The position numbers and the translations under genes were made by a program. Source: Aliiruegeria sabulilitoris (GTDB lineage Bacteria > Pseudomonadota > Alphaproteobacteria > Rhodobacterales > Rhodobacteraceae). Taken from it: a stretch of DNA of 64,000 nucleotides. Shown in pieces: positions 25,004 through 32,915 of this stretch. Under the pieces are notes generated by a model. That model was not told the origin of the DNA and ran no database searches. It was given only the letters and a program-made list of their open reading frames with translations. Positions within the stretch are counted from its first letter, which is position 1, and every line of letters begins with the position of its first letter. Location: contig NZ_LOAS01000002.1 of NCBI RefSeq assembly GCF_001558155.1, positions 310,001-374,000 on the forward strand. Direction: 5' to 3'.

Positions 25004-26056
25004 TTAGCCTTTCTTTCCGCCTTTTTCGGCTTTTGGATCGGCCTTCTCGTCCGTCTCCAGGCCACCAACCAGCCGGACATGGTCCAGCCCGAGTGGCGCG
25101 AGGTCGTTGACGATGGTAATAAAATCGGCGCCCACCAAACGGCGCGCGCGCTTCAACAGGATTGGCACCGGGTTGGAAGGTTCATAACGGGCGTAATACT
25201 CGATAATTCTGTCTATGGCCGCGAGCACGTCGCGGTCGTTCATGATCGCTCCGGGCGGGCCACCGGAGCCGCTGGGGCGTCCGGCGAGCGCGGCCACTTC
25301 GGGCTGCTCCTCTGCTTCGGGCGCGGCCTCGACATCCATTCCGGTTTCTGCCGAGAGGATCGACAGGATACGCGCAAGGGTCTTGCCCGCTTCGCCCAGA
25401 TCCGGCCCCAGGCTTCCGATTTTCTCATCAAACTTCGCCTCGATCGCGGCAATATCCTCCGACGCCTGGCGGACAGCGTCGATAATCCCTTGCATCACCG
25501 CTTCGTCGGTATCCCTGAACGCCGCCGAGAACCCGGCAGAATCGGGAAGGTGCTCGTCGTCATGCGGGTCGATCTCGCCGTCGAGGATCATCTTGTGGCG
25601 CAGGCACATCCGACCGAAATTGTTGCTATCGGTCATGTTGGCGAGGCGGAGCGCATGGATCACTGTTTCCGGCGCTGCCAGCCCACGCACCGCGTTCACG
25701 CGCATGGTCGGGTCGCCGTCATCTTCGTCCAGCTGCGGGTGGAACGTGTCCCAGAACTCGGTCACGCATCCGCGGATGTAGCTGGTCGCCTCTGCAAAGC
25801 CCACGAAGCCGTTTCGACGCAATTGCGCATGCGCCAGATGGATCGCGGCCCGCACATCGTGACTGCGCTCCAGAACCGCCCGCGCTTTCTGGATCACATC
25901 GGCGTAGTCGGGTTCTTCCGCAGCGACGATTTCCGAGCCCATCTGGCGCTCCTGTCCGGGCTGCGCCGCAATCTCCAATTCAGTAAAAACCGACTCATAT
26001 TCGAGGTTTTCACCGCTTGGGGACTCTTCTCCCAAACTGACCAGTTCCAAAGCCAA
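25004..26056 (-). CDS. tssA: T6SS protein TssA (ImpA N-terminal domain)
   Basis: A 350-residue TssA, which primes tube/sheath polymerisation and links baseplate to distal end. The ImpA_N domain occupies roughly residues 5-130, with PSGENLEYESVFTELE, followed by a helical extension and an acidic Lys-rich tail (KADPKAEKGGKKG). I place the start at a TTG (26056) because AGGGAG lies 9 bases upstream and the protein then begins close to the canonical domain edge. An in-frame TTG at 26134 would add 26 residues without homology and would cover a palindrome. It is the first gene of the minus-strand T6SS series, 55 bases before tssB. Confidence 0.9.
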   Translation of the reverse strand: MALELVSLGEESPSGENLEYESVFTELEIAAQPGQERQMGSEIVAAEEPDYADVIQKARAVLERSHDVRAAIHLAHAQLRRNGFVGFAEATSYIRGCVTEFWDTFHPQLDEDDGDPTMRVNAVRGLAAPETVIHALRLANMTDSNNFGRMCLRHKMILDGEIDPHDDEHLPDSAGFSAAFRDTDEAVMQGIIDAVRQASEDIAAIEAKFDEKIGSLGPDLGEAGKTLARILSILSAETGMDVEAAPEAEEQPEVAALAGRPSGSGGPPGAIMNDRDVLAAIDRIIEYYARYEPSNPVPILLKRARRLVGADFITIVNDLAPLGLDHVRLVGGLETDEKADPKAEKGGKKG

Positions 26057-26108
26057 GTTTTCAATCTCCCTAGGGCACAATCGACGAAATAATGCCGCTG
26101 CGCCTAAC

Positions 26109-26119
26109 GTTACGGTAAC
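26109..26119. promoter_or_regulatory. 11-bp palindrome upstream of tssA
   Basis: GTTACGGTAAC is a perfect inverted repeat centred on G, about 55 bases upstream of the preferred tssA start. It could be an operator for the whole T6SS transcript. No matching second copy was noticed in the window. Confidence 0.25.
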
Positions 26120-26232
26120 AGAACCTTCGTACAAATCTACGATTCATTTCTCCCGCGCGACATTTTCCATATCTGGAAAGGGCCGGAACCAAAGGGGCCG
26201 GTCGTTGCACGGGCTCGCACAGAAAGAAAATT

Positions 26233-26245
26233 ACGTCATTGACGT
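26233..26245. promoter_or_regulatory. 13-bp palindrome between cobM and tssA
   Basis: ACGTCATTGACGT is a perfect inverted repeat with a one-base centre, lying in the 266-base gap between the tssA start and the cobM stop, about 180 bases upstream of tssA. Its symmetry suits a dimeric regulator, possibly controlling the T6SS promoter. The binding protein is unknown. Confidence 0.3.
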
Positions 26246-26289
26246 GACTGGCGCCCAGTCCTCGGGAGGTGTCGCGCGTCGCCCGGATC

Positions 26290-26315
26290 CGGCCGGGCGC
26301 GAGACCACCCGGCCG
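26290..26315 (-). terminator. hairpin just downstream of cobM
   Basis: An 8-bp perfect stem CGGCCGGG/CCCGGCCG with a 10-base loop begins 7 bases after the cobM stop codon. It lacks a T-run, so it may slow or partly stop the cob transcript before the T6SS promoter region rather than being a classical intrinsic terminator. Confidence 0.45.
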
Positions 26316-26322
26316 ATCGATG

Positions 26323-27087
26323 TCAGCTCTTCGGCTTCGGGCGCAAGACGTGCGGAATTTCCGGGTCGTAGAGCGCCGAATCCGGAAAATCATGGTCCTC
26401 GAACACGCGCCCCACGAAGACAAGCGCGGTGCGGGTGAGCTTTTCGGCGCGCACCTTGTCGCGGATATCCGACAGCGTGCCACGAATGTACATCTCGTCC
26501 GGCCAGCCGACGCGATAGGCGACGATCACCGGGCAATCCGGCCCGTAGATCGGCGACAATTGGCGCTCGATTTCCAGCAGGTTGCGCACGGAGAGGTGGA
26601 TGGCCAGCGTCGCGCGCGAGGCGCCCAGCGTAGCCAGGTCCTCGCCCTCGGGCATGCCGGTGGATTTCATCGAGGTCCGGGTCAGTACCACGCTCTGCGC
26701 GACTTCCGGCACGGTCAGTTCCTGCCCCATGCCAGCGGCGGCGGCGCAATAGGCGGGCACGCCGGGGGTGATGTCATAGGGGATGCCGAGCGCGCGCAGG
26801 CGGCGGACCTGCTCGGCGATGGCGCCATAGAGCGAGGGGTCGCCGGAATGGACGCGGGCGACGTCTTCGCCGCGCTCATGGGCGGCGGCGATCTCGTCGA
26901 TGATCTCATCGAGCGCCAGCGGCGCGGTGTCGATCACCCGCGCACCCTCCGGAGCGCCGGCCACGACCTCTGCCGGCACCAGCGAGCCGGCATAGAGACA
27001 GACCGGGCAGGAGCCGATCAGCCGCTGCGCCTTGAGCGTGAGCAATTCCGGGTCGCCCGGGCCTGCGCCGATAAAGTGAACCGTCAT
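26323..27087 (-). CDS. cobM: precorrin-4 C11-methyltransferase CobM
   Basis: A 254-residue SAM-dependent tetrapyrrole methylase that methylates C11 of precorrin-4 (or cobalt-precorrin-4) in corrin ring synthesis. The N-terminal GAGPGDPELLTLKAQRLI is the class signature, and RVHSGDPSLYGAIAEQ and ITPGVPAYCAAAA are the conserved second and third motifs. The ATG at 27087 overlaps the stop of the upstream cbiG-cobJ gene as ATGA, which settles the start over a spurious 17-residue extension. It is the last gene of the cob operon. Confidence 0.96.
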   Translation of the reverse strand: MTVHFIGAGPGDPELLTLKAQRLIGSCPVCLYAGSLVPAEVVAGAPEGARVIDTAPLALDEIIDEIAAAHERGEDVARVHSGDPSLYGAIAEQVRRLRALGIPYDITPGVPAYCAAAAGMGQELTVPEVAQSVVLTRTSMKSTGMPEGEDLATLGASRATLAIHLSVRNLLEIERQLSPIYGPDCPVIVAYRVGWPDEMYIRGTLSDIRDKVRAEKLTRTALVFVGRVFEDHDFPDSALYDPEIPHVLRPKPKS

Positions 27088-28898
27088 GCCGTTTCTCCGT
27101 CGATCCGCTTGGCATAGCCGCGCGGGGTGTAGATCCATGCGCCATTCGCGCCGGCGGAAATATCGCCGCTGGTGATGCGCCGCGAGGCGGAAGAGCCGAT
27201 AAGGACGATGGTCATCATGTCGACCTCGTCCACCTCCAGTTGATCAAGCCGCCGCAAGGTTAGCCGCTCCTCCGGTCGCCCGAGCGAGGTCGCCAGCAGG
27301 ACCGGCGTATCGGCCGGGCGGTGCTTGAGCAGGATCTCGCGCGCTTCGGCCAGAAGCGTCCGGCGACGGCGCGAGACCGGGTTGTAAAAAGCGATGACGA
27401 AATCGCCCTCGGCCGCGGCGTGTAGCCGTTTCACGATGGTCTCTCGCGGGGTCAGCAGGTCCGAGAGCGAGATCGCGCAGAAATCATGCCCGAGCAGCGC
27501 GCCCGCCCGTGCCGACGCCGCCTGAAGCGCCGAGATTCCGGGCACATGGGTCAGCGCCACGCGCCGCGCTGCGGCGGACACACCGCCCGCGCTTTCGTCA
27601 CGGTCCAGAAGCTCCATGACGAGCGCACCCATGGCAAAGATACCGCCATCGCCGGAGCAGATCAGCGCCACCTTGCGCCCCTCGCCCGCGGCTTCCAGCG
27701 CGTAGCGGCAGCGTGCTTCCTCTTCGCCCAGAGCGAAATCGCGGCGCATCCGGCCGCGCGCCTCACGCCCCAGAAGGTCGATATAGAAGCCGTACCCCAC
27801 AAGCTCGTCGGCCTCGGCAATCAGGCGCGTCGCCTCGGGCGTGCGCCATTCCTGCTGCCCCGGCCCGATGCCGATGACGGAGAGTTGGCCCCGCGGCGTC
27901 CCCGCCTCGCCGCCTGCCCCAAGCCGGCTGATGGCACAGGTCGCATCTGCCGACTTCACCTTGTCCACGATCAGAAAGCCATCCGGCCCGGCGGCGGCAA
28001 GCGCTGCCCCCTCGGCGACGCCGTGGCAGCCGACTTCGGCAAAAACCACCTCGGAGGGATTTGCCAGCCGCGGCGCCTCCGCTTCCAGCCGTTCGGCGGG
28101 ATGAAACCGCGCCGGTACATCCAGATGCGCGGCGAGCGCGTGGATGGCGGCCTCGTCCGACTTGAGATCGATAGAATGAATGGCCGCAATTTCGCCCGCA
28201 GCCACCCCCGCCTGGGCAAGTGTCTGGCCGACCAATCCGATCAGTTGATCCGGGTCACAGCCGCGCGCGCAGCCAACGCCCAGCACGACCGAACGCTGGC
28301 GGTAGATCAGCGGCGCAGCGCCGGGCACGCTCAGAACGAGCGGTGCTTCCGGGTCGGCCGGCAGCCGTTCCACCGCACCGCTGTCTTCCAGCGGCGCGAG
28401 CCAGGCGGCCTCAGGCCCCGACAGGCGCCCCTTCTTGCCCGACAGCAACGCGGACATCACGGATTTGGCGTCTTCAGGGTTCTCCAGCTTCCAGCCTTCG
28501 GGCGGCTCGTCCAGCGCCACGCCGAGCGTGACATCGCCCGCCGTTGTAACAGCCGCCTCGCCGCCGATCACCTCGGCGATCCGGCGTGCCAGCGCGTTCG
28601 CCCCACGGTGCCCTCCGAGGAGCGGCACCACGGCGGAACCATCCTCGGCCACGGCCAGGACCGGCGGCTCCTTGCGCTTGTCGCCCAAGAGCGGGGCAAG
28701 GATGCGGATCAGGATCCCGGCGGAGGCGATGCCGATCACTGGGTGCCCGGCCTGAAACAGCGCGCTCAGATGCGGCGCGGCCGCGTCGAAATCGGTCCCA
28801 CGAATGTCCAGACGGGCACCAAGCGCCTCGGCGATGTTGCGCCCGAGCGGCTCGGCCGTCGGCAACAGGCAGAGAACAACCGGGGAAAGCTCAGACAT
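27084..28898 (-). CDS. cobJ: fused cobalt-precorrin 5A hydrolase / precorrin-3B C17-methyltransferase (CbiG-CobJ)
   Basis: A 604-residue fusion. Residues 1 to about 330 are CbiG: an N-terminal domain with HPVIGIASAGILIRILAPLL and a C-terminal domain starting VVLGVGCARGCD. CbiG opens the ring-A lactone of cobalt-precorrin-5A. Residues from about 338 are CobJ/CbiH, starting LSVIGIGPGQQEWRTPEA, a SAM methylase that performs ring contraction and C17 methylation. CbiG is an enzyme of the early-cobalt (anaerobic) route, whereas the neighbours carry aerobic-type names by similarity. The gene overlaps cobI by 8 bases and cobM by ATGA. Fusion of the two is known in several bacterial groups. Confidence 0.94.
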   Translation of the reverse strand: MSELSPVVLCLLPTAEPLGRNIAEALGARLDIRGTDFDAAAPHLSALFQAGHPVIGIASAGILIRILAPLLGDKRKEPPVLAVAEDGSAVVPLLGGHRGANALARRIAEVIGGEAAVTTAGDVTLGVALDEPPEGWKLENPEDAKSVMSALLSGKKGRLSGPEAAWLAPLEDSGAVERLPADPEAPLVLSVPGAAPLIYRQRSVVLGVGCARGCDPDQLIGLVGQTLAQAGVAAGEIAAIHSIDLKSDEAAIHALAAHLDVPARFHPAERLEAEAPRLANPSEVVFAEVGCHGVAEGAALAAAGPDGFLIVDKVKSADATCAISRLGAGGEAGTPRGQLSVIGIGPGQQEWRTPEATRLIAEADELVGYGFYIDLLGREARGRMRRDFALGEEEARCRYALEAAGEGRKVALICSGDGGIFAMGALVMELLDRDESAGGVSAAARRVALTHVPGISALQAASARAGALLGHDFCAISLSDLLTPRETIVKRLHAAAEGDFVIAFYNPVSRRRRTLLAEAREILLKHRPADTPVLLATSLGRPEERLTLRRLDQLEVDEVDMMTIVLIGSSASRRITSGDISAGANGAWIYTPRGYAKRIDGETA

Positions 28899-29589
28899 GC
28901 GCGTCCCTTCCCGGCACGAGGATCATCGAGAAATAGGGCGCCTTCTCCGGGGCCTCGGCCAGCGGGCAGACGACCTGTTGCGGCAGCGAGGCATGGGAGA
29001 CGAAGACAGCGCGTTCGGCCATGCCGAGACGTTCCAGAACGGCGCGGGTGCGCGCGAAATGGCGGCCGATTTTCATGATCGCGGCGGCATTGGCCTCGCG
29101 CAGATGCTTCTCCAGTTCGGCTTCCTCCAACGTCGCCGGGACAACGGTCAAAACCTCGTCTCGGGCAATCAGTGGCTGGCGGGCAACGGCCGTCACCGCA
29201 CCGAGCGAGGAGACGCCGGGCACTATTTCGGTCGGAAAGCGCTCGGCGAGACGCGAAAAGAGATACATGAAGGAGCCGTAGAAGAACGGGTCGCCTTCGC
29301 AGAGCACGACCACGTCCTCGCCGGCCTCCAGCGCCGCGGCGATGGTCTCGGCTGCGGCGTCATAGACATCCTGCGCAGGAAAACGCTCGACCCGCATCGG
29401 GATGACGATCGGGATCTCGCGGGCGCCTTCGGGGATGTAGTCGGCCACGATGGCGCGGGCAAAGCTATCGCCGCTATCTGGGGCCGGATAGGCCACCACG
29501 CCCGCCGCGCTCAGCAGGCGATGCGCCTTCAGCGTCAGCAATTCCGGGTCGCCGGGGCCAACGCCTAGGCCATAGAGGGTTCCGCTCAT
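28891..29589 (-). CDS. cobI: precorrin-2 C20-methyltransferase CobI
   Basis: A 232-residue SAM-dependent methylase acting at C20 of precorrin-2 (or cobalt-precorrin-2), the step that commits to corrin rather than siroheme. Motifs: YGLGVGPGDPELLTLKAHRLL, VVVLCEGDPFFYGSFMYLF and EIVPGVSSLGAVTA. The ATG at 29589 overlaps the cobL stop as ATGA and is preferred over an in-frame start at 29631 inside cobL. It would take the product of siroheme/precorrin-2 synthesis made elsewhere, possibly after cobalt insertion by the CbiX encoded upstream. Confidence 0.95.
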   Translation of the reverse strand: MSGTLYGLGVGPGDPELLTLKAHRLLSAAGVVAYPAPDSGDSFARAIVADYIPEGAREIPIVIPMRVERFPAQDVYDAAAETIAAALEAGEDVVVLCEGDPFFYGSFMYLFSRLAERFPTEIVPGVSSLGAVTAVARQPLIARDEVLTVVPATLEEAELEKHLREANAAAIMKIGRHFARTRAVLERLGMAERAVFVSHASLPQQVVCPLAEAPEKAPYFSMILVPGRDAHV

Positions 29590-30782
29590 TTGGTGAGACT
29601 CCATTGGGTTACGGGCATCGCCGGCTTCCAACCGTGCATCTTGCCGACGGGCGTGGCACGGGAGACCGCGATGCGGATGAGGGAGCCGCCGTGGCGCGCA
29701 TGCAGCGCGGCGAGGATGGCTTCGGATTCAAGCGTGACGGCGTTGGCCACGAGCCGGCCATGCGCTGGCAGGGCATCGAGGGCGGCGCGGGCCACCTCCT
29801 GGGAGAGGCCGCCGCCGATGAAGATGGCGTCGGGTTTGGGCAGGTCGGCCAGGGCTTCGGGCACACGCCCCACCTTGAAGTCCAGCCGGGGTGCGCCGAG
29901 TCGGACGGAATTGGCCGCGGCCATGGCGAGCCGGTCGCGCGATGTGTCGATGCCGACGGCCCGCATGTCGCGCGCGGAACGCATCCATTCGATCGCCACC
30001 GATCCACACCCGACGCCGATATCCCACAGCATCTGCCCCCGCCGCGGTGCGAGCGCCGAAAGGGTCAGCGCGCGGATCTCGCGCTTGGTCATCTTGCCAT
30101 CATGGATGAAGAGATCGTCGGCCAAGCCGGTGCGCGGCGGGATGCTCGTGCCGTCTTCCCCGATGCATTCGACGGCGAGAAGATGAAAATCCGGCGCTTG
30201 CGCGGACCAGTCCGCCGCTGTCCCCTCGATCCGGCATTCGTCGGGGCCGCCCATAGCACCCAGAACCGTCAGGCGGCTGGCGCCCAGCCCGCATTCGACA
30301 AGCAGGCTGGAGATCTTGGCTGGCGTACCAGCATCCTGCGTCAGCAGCAGCAGCCGCTGCCCATGCCCGAAAAACGGGATCGCCTGTTCGGCGGGGCGGC
30401 CGTGGACGGTGAGTGTTTCCACGTCGGCCAGCGACCATTTCATCCGTACGGCGGCGAGTTGGAAGGCGGATAGCTGCGGGTGAAAGAGTACCGCCTCCGG
30501 GCCGAAGCGGCGCAGGAAGAGCGCGCCGGCGGAATACCAGAGCGGATCGCCCGTCACCAGCACGGCCACCTTACGCCCGCGCCACCCCTCCAACTCATCG
30601 GCCAGTTCGCGGAAGGGCGACGGCCACTCCACGCGCTGTGCCGGCAAATGTGCCACGAGTTGGTGATGGCGCGCACCGCCGACAATGATCTCTGCCGCTT
30701 CGAGCCGGGCACGGGCCGAAGGAGCAAGGCCGTCCCAGCCGTCCTCGCCGATGCCGATCACGTCCAGCCAGGGTTGGTTCAT
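29586..30782 (-). CDS. cobL: precorrin-6Y C5,15-methyltransferase (decarboxylating) CobL
   Basis: A 398-residue two-domain enzyme. The N-terminal CbiE-type methylase (about residues 1-200, WLDVIGIGEDGWDGL, VTGDPLWYSAG) methylates C5. The C-terminal CbiT-type Rossmann methylase (about 210-398, with LWDIGVGCGSVAIEW as SAM-binding glycine loop) methylates C15 and decarboxylates the C12 acetate. The start overlaps the cobH stop as ATGA, and its own stop overlaps cobI. Full length and both domains intact. Confidence 0.96.
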   Translation of the reverse strand: MNQPWLDVIGIGEDGWDGLAPSARARLEAAEIIVGGARHHQLVAHLPAQRVEWPSPFRELADELEGWRGRKVAVLVTGDPLWYSAGALFLRRFGPEAVLFHPQLSAFQLAAVRMKWSLADVETLTVHGRPAEQAIPFFGHGQRLLLLTQDAGTPAKISSLLVECGLGASRLTVLGAMGGPDECRIEGTAADWSAQAPDFHLLAVECIGEDGTSIPPRTGLADDLFIHDGKMTKREIRALTLSALAPRRGQMLWDIGVGCGSVAIEWMRSARDMRAVGIDTSRDRLAMAAANSVRLGAPRLDFKVGRVPEALADLPKPDAIFIGGGLSQEVARAALDALPAHGRLVANAVTLESEAILAALHARHGGSLIRIAVSRATPVGKMHGWKPAMPVTQWSLTK

Positions 30783-31420
30783 GTTCCGTCTCCCTTCAGG
30801 CCCAGCGTCAGAGCATTCACCGCCGCCGCCGCCATGGCCGAGCCGCCGCGGCGACCGAGCAGGGTGACGAAGGGGACGCCATGGGGAAGCTCATGGAGCG
30901 CCTGCTTGCTTTCGGCGGCACCGACGAAGCCGACGGGGAAGCCAAGGATCAATGCCGGTTTCGGCCATCCGTCTTCCAACCGTTCCAGCAGGTGGAACAA
31001 CGCGGTGGGAGCATTGCCGATGGCGACGATACTGCCCTCCAGCCGATCCTTCCACAGCTCGACGGCGGCAGCGGACCGGGTGGTGCCGAGTTCCCGGGCG
31101 AGGTCCGGCACGGAGGGGGCATTCAGCGTGACGACAGTTTGGACGCCGTCAGGAAGCGCGCGGGCGATGATGCCACGCCCGACCATCTCGGCATCGCAGA
31201 AGATCGGGGCACCGGCCTGCAGTGCCGCGCGCCCGACCTCAACGGCCTGCGGCGCAAAGCGCAGATCGTCCAGCGCATCCACCATCCCGCAGGAATGGAT
31301 CACACGGACGGCCAGCGGACGGATCTGTTCGGGCAACGCCGCCAGGTCCGCCTCTTTCTCGATGGTCGCGAAGCTCTGGGCGTAGATCGCCTTGGGATCG
31401 CGCTCGTAGTCCAGCGTCAT
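30779..31420 (-). CDS. cobH: precorrin-8X methylmutase CobH
   Basis: A 213-residue enzyme that moves the methyl group from C11 to C12, converting precorrin-8X to hydrogenobyrinic acid (or its cobalt form). The active-site histidine lies in RVIHSCGMVD (His42). The conserved Gly/Pro-rich segments ILGFPVGFVGAAESK and LLGRRGGSAMAAAAVNAL complete the fold. It is coupled by ATGA overlaps to cbiX upstream and cobL downstream. Confidence 0.96.
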   Translation of the reverse strand: MTLDYERDPKAIYAQSFATIEKEADLAALPEQIRPLAVRVIHSCGMVDALDDLRFAPQAVEVGRAALQAGAPIFCDAEMVGRGIIARALPDGVQTVVTLNAPSVPDLARELGTTRSAAAVELWKDRLEGSIVAIGNAPTALFHLLERLEDGWPKPALILGFPVGFVGAAESKQALHELPHGVPFVTLLGRRGGSAMAAAAVNALTLGLKGDGT

Positions 31421-32538
31421 TCGCTCTTCAGATGCTTGCGCACGCTTTCCGGGCCCATCGGGTGGTCGGCGTGGGGATAGGGCGGGTGGTGGTGATCGTG
31501 CGAATGGCCATGATCATGGTGGTGCCCGTGATCATGGTCGTGGCCGTGATCATGATCGTGATGATGGTGGTGATCATGCCCGGCATCGAGGCGGCAGGCG
31601 CCGGTGCAGAACGTGTCGCACAGCGCGCAATCCTCGACATTGGAGCCTGGCGCGCTTGCCCCCTGCCCTTCGACGTGGTGGTGGTGGCTCTCCTGCGGGG
31701 CACCGACCTCTGCCTCGAAGCCGAGCACCTGCGTGCGGTATTTGCACAGCCCGCAATTCATGTCGTTCTTGCCTTCGAGGATCTCGGTGATCCGTTCGGC
31801 AAAGGTTGCCAGCACCAGCGGGTGGTCGTTCAGGTAATCGGCCTTGACCCACTGTGCTTGTGGATTGGCCGCTGCCACCATATCGGTGAAGCCATAGATG
31901 CGGTCGATCAGCACCCCGGTGAACAGGAAATACGGGAACACGACATAGCGTTTGAAACCGAGCTTTGCGGCCTGTTCCAGCGCCGGTTCAACCAGCGGGA
32001 AGGTGACGCCGGAATAGCCGACCTCGCACCAGCCGAAGCCCATGCCTTCCCACAGCATCCGCGCGATTTTGGACACGTTGGCATTGGCGTCCGGATCCGA
32101 CGCACCCCGGCCGATCACGACAAGACAGGTTTCGTGCAGCGGCACCTCGCCCTGCTCGGCATCGGCCTTGGCAACGGCGGCCTTTACCCGCTCGGCGGCG
32201 GCGGCGATCATCTTGGCATCGACGCCCAGATCGCGGCCGTAATCGACCTTGATCCCGTGTTCCGCACCATAAGCGTTCAGCACCGAGGGAATGTCGTTCT
32301 TGGCATGCATCGCGGCAAAGAGCATCCCGGGCACGGCAAGGATGCGCTCGCAGCCCGCTTCGCGCAGGTTATCCAGCCCGACCCGGATCACCGGGTTGGC
32401 AAATTCCAGGTAGCCATAATCGACCATCCAGTCCTCGGGCAGCAGCGCCGGCAGCTTCTGCGCCAGAACGGCGAATTCATCCACCGCCGCCTGAGACCGC
32501 GAGCCGTGCCCGCAAAGCATTACACCGATCTTGCTCAT
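31417..32538 (-). CDS. cbiX: sirohydrochlorin cobaltochelatase CbiX, long form with Cys and His-rich metal tail
   Basis: A 373-residue class II chelatase that would insert Co2+ into sirohydrochlorin. The two CbiX halves (residues 1 to about 240) carry GVMLCGHGSRSQAA with the catalytic His and, in the second half, VIGRGASDPDANAN and YSGVTFPLVEPALEQA. The tail contains MNCGLC, matching the MxCxxC iron-sulfur motif described for long CbiX of Bacillus megaterium. A second cysteine cluster (CALCDTFCTGAC) and an Asp/His run with more than twenty histidines follow. The ATG at 32538 is chosen because it overlaps the stop of a short upstream cistron as ATGA and has GGGGAG 8 bases before it. It heads the cob operon. 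Confidence 0.93.
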   Translation of the reverse strand: MSKIGVMLCGHGSRSQAAVDEFAVLAQKLPALLPEDWMVDYGYLEFANPVIRVGLDNLREAGCERILAVPGMLFAAMHAKNDIPSVLNAYGAEHGIKVDYGRDLGVDAKMIAAAAERVKAAVAKADAEQGEVPLHETCLVVIGRGASDPDANANVSKIARMLWEGMGFGWCEVGYSGVTFPLVEPALEQAAKLGFKRYVVFPYFLFTGVLIDRIYGFTDMVAAANPQAQWVKADYLNDHPLVLATFAERITEILEGKNDMNCGLCKYRTQVLGFEAEVGAPQESHHHHVEGQGASAPGSNVEDCALCDTFCTGACRLDAGHDHHHHHDHDHGHDHDHGHHHDHGHSHDHHHPPYPHADHPMGPESVRKHLKSE

Positions 32539-32579
32539 GCGCGGGTCTCCCCACGAAGGGTCGTCTGGACAGCTTGCAT
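32535..32579 (-). CDS. 14-codon leader cistron coupled to cbiX
   Basis: ATG at 32579 opens a frame encoding MQAVQTTLRGETRA that ends in a TGA overlapping the cbiX ATG. It has a clear ribosome site (AAGGAG, 7 bases upstream). No His, Cys or Met bias is visible that would suggest amino-acid attenuation. It is either a coupling minicistron or chance. Nothing resembling a known small protein was recognised. Confidence 0.4.
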   Translation of the reverse strand: MQAVQTTLRGETRA

Positions 32580-32915
32580 GGTCTGGCTCCTTCGCTTGCC
32601 TGGCCTTGGGCAATACGGGGCCATCGCAAGCGCTGCAAGCGCTCGCCCGGACGACGATCGGTCGCTCCCCCGGTGTGGGTCGGAGCTTCCTTTCTCCCGT
32701 TCAGCCTTTCGGCATCGTCGCGCAGTGCGTAGCAGCGCGCCGGAAGCACGGCAAGGCACCTCGCCCGCAAGCGCGGCGCGACATGTTCGAGCACCGGACC
32801 GGATTGAGGGGGTTGGCGCCCCGGAGCGTTTCGGAGAAAGCGGGATCGCCTTTCGTAGCGGCGCGCGAAGGCAAAGCGCGTCACGCGATGCCTGAAGATC
32901 TCCGCGGGCGCCTGC
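32580..32915 (-). other. leader/intergenic region of the cbiX operon
   Basis: About 336 bases separate the TadG-like gene from the cbiX leader cistron. I see no B12 box here, so the operon is not obviously under a cobalamin riboswitch. On the coding strand there are candidate hairpins: GCTCC pairing with GGAGC at about 32667-32687, and AGCGC/GCGCT at about 32629-32643, which includes two copies of GCAAGCGCT. An open frame spans the stretch on the minus strand, but its composition is unlike the neighbouring proteins and it overlaps cbiX. I treat the region as untranslated leader plus promoter. Confidence 0.4.

Noticed and set aside
32477-32884. Minus-strand open frame of 135 codons in the cbiX leader
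   Set aside because: It overlaps the cbiX start in another frame, has no ribosome site and an Arg/Ala/Pro-rich composition unlike the neighbours. Leader RNA is more likely.
32580-32915. Cobalamin riboswitch in front of cbiX
   Set aside because: I looked for the B12 box and the CTGCCCCCGC block on the minus strand and found neither.
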